From positions 62,001 to 126,000 of the forward strand of contig NZ_JACJKA010000005.1 in assembly GCF_016900355.1 (NCBI RefSeq): a stretch of 64,000 bases of DNA, read 5' to 3'. Origin of the DNA: Bacteroides mediterraneensis (lineage in GTDB: Bacteria > Bacteroidota > Bacteroidia > Bacteroidales > Bacteroidaceae). This document shows, piece by piece, positions 62,458 to 64,000 of the stretch (the stretch's first letter is position 1; each line of letters begins with the position of its first letter). The notes beneath the pieces were generated by a model. The model made no database searches. It was not told the origin of the DNA and was given only the letters and a program-made list of their open reading frames with translations. The position numbers and the translations under genes were made by a program.

Positions 62458-64000
62458 ATGTCAACATTAAGATTCAGAGTAGTAGAAAAGGCCTTCCAGG
62501 CAAAACCGCTGGAAGTACCTGCTCCTAAAGAAAGACCGGGAGAATACTTTGGCAAATACGTATTCAACAGAGAAAAAATGTTCAAATACCTTCCTTCTAC
62601 GGTATTTGCTCGGCTCATCGATGCAATGGACAACGGAGCGGCTCTTGACCGCCAGATTGCCGATGCGGTAGCTGAAGGTATGAAACGTTGGGCCAGCGAA
62701 CTGGGTGCCACCCATTATACTCACTGGTTCCAGCCGCTGACGGAAGGTACTGCTGAGAAGCACGACGCATTTGTAGAACACGACGGAAAGGGTGGCATGA
62801 TGGAAGAATTCTCCGGAAAACTGCTCGTGCAGCAGGAACCGGATGCTTCTTCTTTCCCGAACGGTGGTATCCGTAACACCTTCGAAGCTCGTGGTTACAG
62901 TGCATGGGATCCTTCATCACCTGTGTTCGTGGTAGACGACACTTTGTGTATCCCGACTATCTTCATCGCTTATACCGGTGAATCACTTGACTACAAAGCA
63001 CCGTTGCTGAAAGCTCTCCGCGCAGTCAACAAAGCAGCCGTAGACGTATGCCACTATTTCGATCCGAATGTGAAGAAAGTTATGGCTTACTTAGGATGGG
63101 AACAGGAATACTTCCTGGTAGACGAAGGCCTGTATGCTGCACGTCCGGACCTGTTGCTGACAGGACGTACTTTGATGGGTCACGAAGCATCTAAGAACCA
63201 ACAGTTGGAAGACCACTATTTCGGTGCCATCCCGACTCGTGTAGCTGCTTTCATGAAAGACCTTGAAATCCAAGCTCTTGAACTGGGTATTCCGGTAAAG
63301 ACACGCCACAATGAGGTAGCTCCGAACCAGTTTGAATTGGCTCCTATCTTCGAAGAATGTAACTTGGCCGTAGACCACAACATGTTGATCATGTCACTGA
63401 TGCGTAAAGTGGCACGTACTCACGGATTCCGTGTGCTGTTGCACGAAAAACCGTTCAAAGGTGTCAACGGTTCCGGTAAGCACAACAACTGGTCACTCGG
63501 TACAGATACCGGTACACTACTGATGGCTCCGGGCAAGACTCCGGAAGAAAACCTCCGCTTCATCACCTTCATCGTCAACACATTGATGGCTGTATATCGT
63601 CACAACGGTTTGTTGAAAGCCTCTATCATGAGCGCTACCAACGCACACCGTCTGGGAGCCAACGAAGCACCTCCCGCCATCATCTCTTCATTCCTGGGAA
63701 GCCAGTTGAGCAAAGTGCTTGACCACATGGAAGAAAGTGCAACCGACGAATTGATTTCTCTGGGCGGCAAACACGGTATGAAACTTGACATTCCGCAGAT
63801 TCCGGAACTGTTGATCGATAACACCGACCGTAACCGTACTTCTCCATTCGCCTTCACAGGTAACCGTTTCGAATTCCGTGCCGTAGGTTCAGAAGCCAAC
63901 TGCGCCAGCGCAATGATTGCCCTGAATACAGCCGTAGCTGAACAGCTCACTGAATTCAAGAAAGAAGTAGACGAACTGATTGAAAAGGGTGAACCGAAGA
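62458..64000 (+). CDS. glnN: Type III glutamine synthetase, N-terminal part (truncated by window edge)
   Basis: ATP-dependent glutamine synthetase of the GSIII class. About 514 residues of an expected 725-730 are present. It starts MSTLRFRVVEKAFQ. GSIII marks: FGKYVFNREKM, THYTHWFQPLTEGTAEKHD, GWEQEYFLVD (active-site Glu), TRHNEVAPNQFELAP, HEKPFKGVNGSGKHNNWS and FTGNRFEFRAVGS in order. It belongs with PII and AmtB in ammonium assimilation, replacing or backing a GSI enzyme. The 3' end is beyond the window. Confidence 0.95.
   Translation, partial: MSTLRFRVVEKAFQAKPLEVPAPKERPGEYFGKYVFNREKMFKYLPSTVFARLIDAMDNGAALDRQIADAVAEGMKRWASELGATHYTHWFQPLTEGTAEKHDAFVEHDGKGGMMEEFSGKLLVQQEPDASSFPNGGIRNTFEARGYSAWDPSSPVFVVDDTLCIPTIFIAYTGESLDYKAPLLKALRAVNKAAVDVCHYFDPNVKKVMAYLGWEQEYFLVDEGLYAARPDLLLTGRTLMGHEASKNQQLEDHYFGAIPTRVAAFMKDLEIQALELGIPVKTRHNEVAPNQFELAPIFEECNLAVDHNMLIMSLMRKVARTHGFRVLLHEKPFKGVNGSGKHNNWSLGTDTGTLLMAPGKTPEENLRFITFIVNTLMAVYRHNGLLKASIMSATNAHRLGANEAPPAIISSFLGSQLSKVLDHMEESATDELISLGGKHGMKLDIPQIPELLIDNTDRNRTSPFAFTGNRFEFRAVGSEANCASAMIALNTAVAEQLTEFKKEVDELIEKGEPK

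Overview
The window reads as a chromosomal segment of a Bacteroidales bacterium, most likely a gut Bacteroides or Phocaeicola species. Evidence: promoters of the TAnnTTTG (-7) type recur upstream of genes; Shine-Dalgarno sites are weak; there are TonB-linked beta-barrel proteins with a carboxypeptidase-like N-terminal domain, fimbrillin-like lipoproteins, a type III glutamine synthetase, and a GldE/Ssb/MutY gene order typical of Bacteroidota. No rRNA, tRNA, IS element, prophage or CRISPR array was recognised.

Layout. 1-4468: tryptophan operon trpE(partial)-G-D-C-F-A. 4555-8201: type I asparaginase, then a PhoB/PhoR-like two-component pair. 8202-12520: an AT-richer block with an outer-membrane beta-barrel receptor and a lipid-anchored TPR regulator with a C-terminal helix-turn-helix, bounded on the left by a 22-nt-period repeat array. 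12684-21000 (minus strand): POT peptide transporter, AsmA-like protein, phosphopantetheinyl transferase, GldE-like CBS membrane protein, Ssb and MutY. 21144-23236: HU-family protein, a 30-residue basic protein, and RNase G. 23570-26906: two secreted peptidases (C69 and C1B families) and a Fur-family regulator. 26989-28307: a structured small-peptide transcript, a Pmp3-like membrane peptide and a CBM9-like protein. 28380-29606: MFS transporter. 29992-36439: surface cluster of one metzincin-like lipoprotein and two paralogous fimbrillin-like lipoproteins. 36729-39407: valS. 39736-41166: DUF1593-type exported protein. 41321-41717: a second structured small-peptide transcript. 41755-50589 (minus strand): metallo-beta-lactamase-fold protein, acidic orphan, lipoprotein, secA, an alkaline-phosphatase-like protein that appears catalytically dead, and a DUF4105 (Lnb-like) protein. 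50770-58291: envelope biogenesis run coaX, beta-barrel protein, TPR protein, lptC, CorC/HlyC-like protein, PpiD/SurA-like isomerase. 58351-59562: ATP-grasp-like orphan. 59930-64000: nitrogen assimilation set of outer-membrane protein, PII, AmtB and glutamine synthetase III (right-truncated).

Most of the window is housekeeping. The most unusual signals are non-coding or nearly so. (1) Two unlinked transcripts share one design: a TAnnTTTG promoter, a leader with GNRA-loop hairpins, a 25-31 residue peptide ending in DPM(V/I)WGYVML, a two-tier stem around the stop codon, and a terminator. (2) Three intergenic arrays are built of about 22-nt tandem units. Each array uses its own self-complementary word, so the period is shared but the sequence is not. 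Further points are a promoter sitting in the left arm of a terminator before the Fur-family gene, a probable pseudo-phosphatase beside secA, and the metzincin/fimbrillin cluster.
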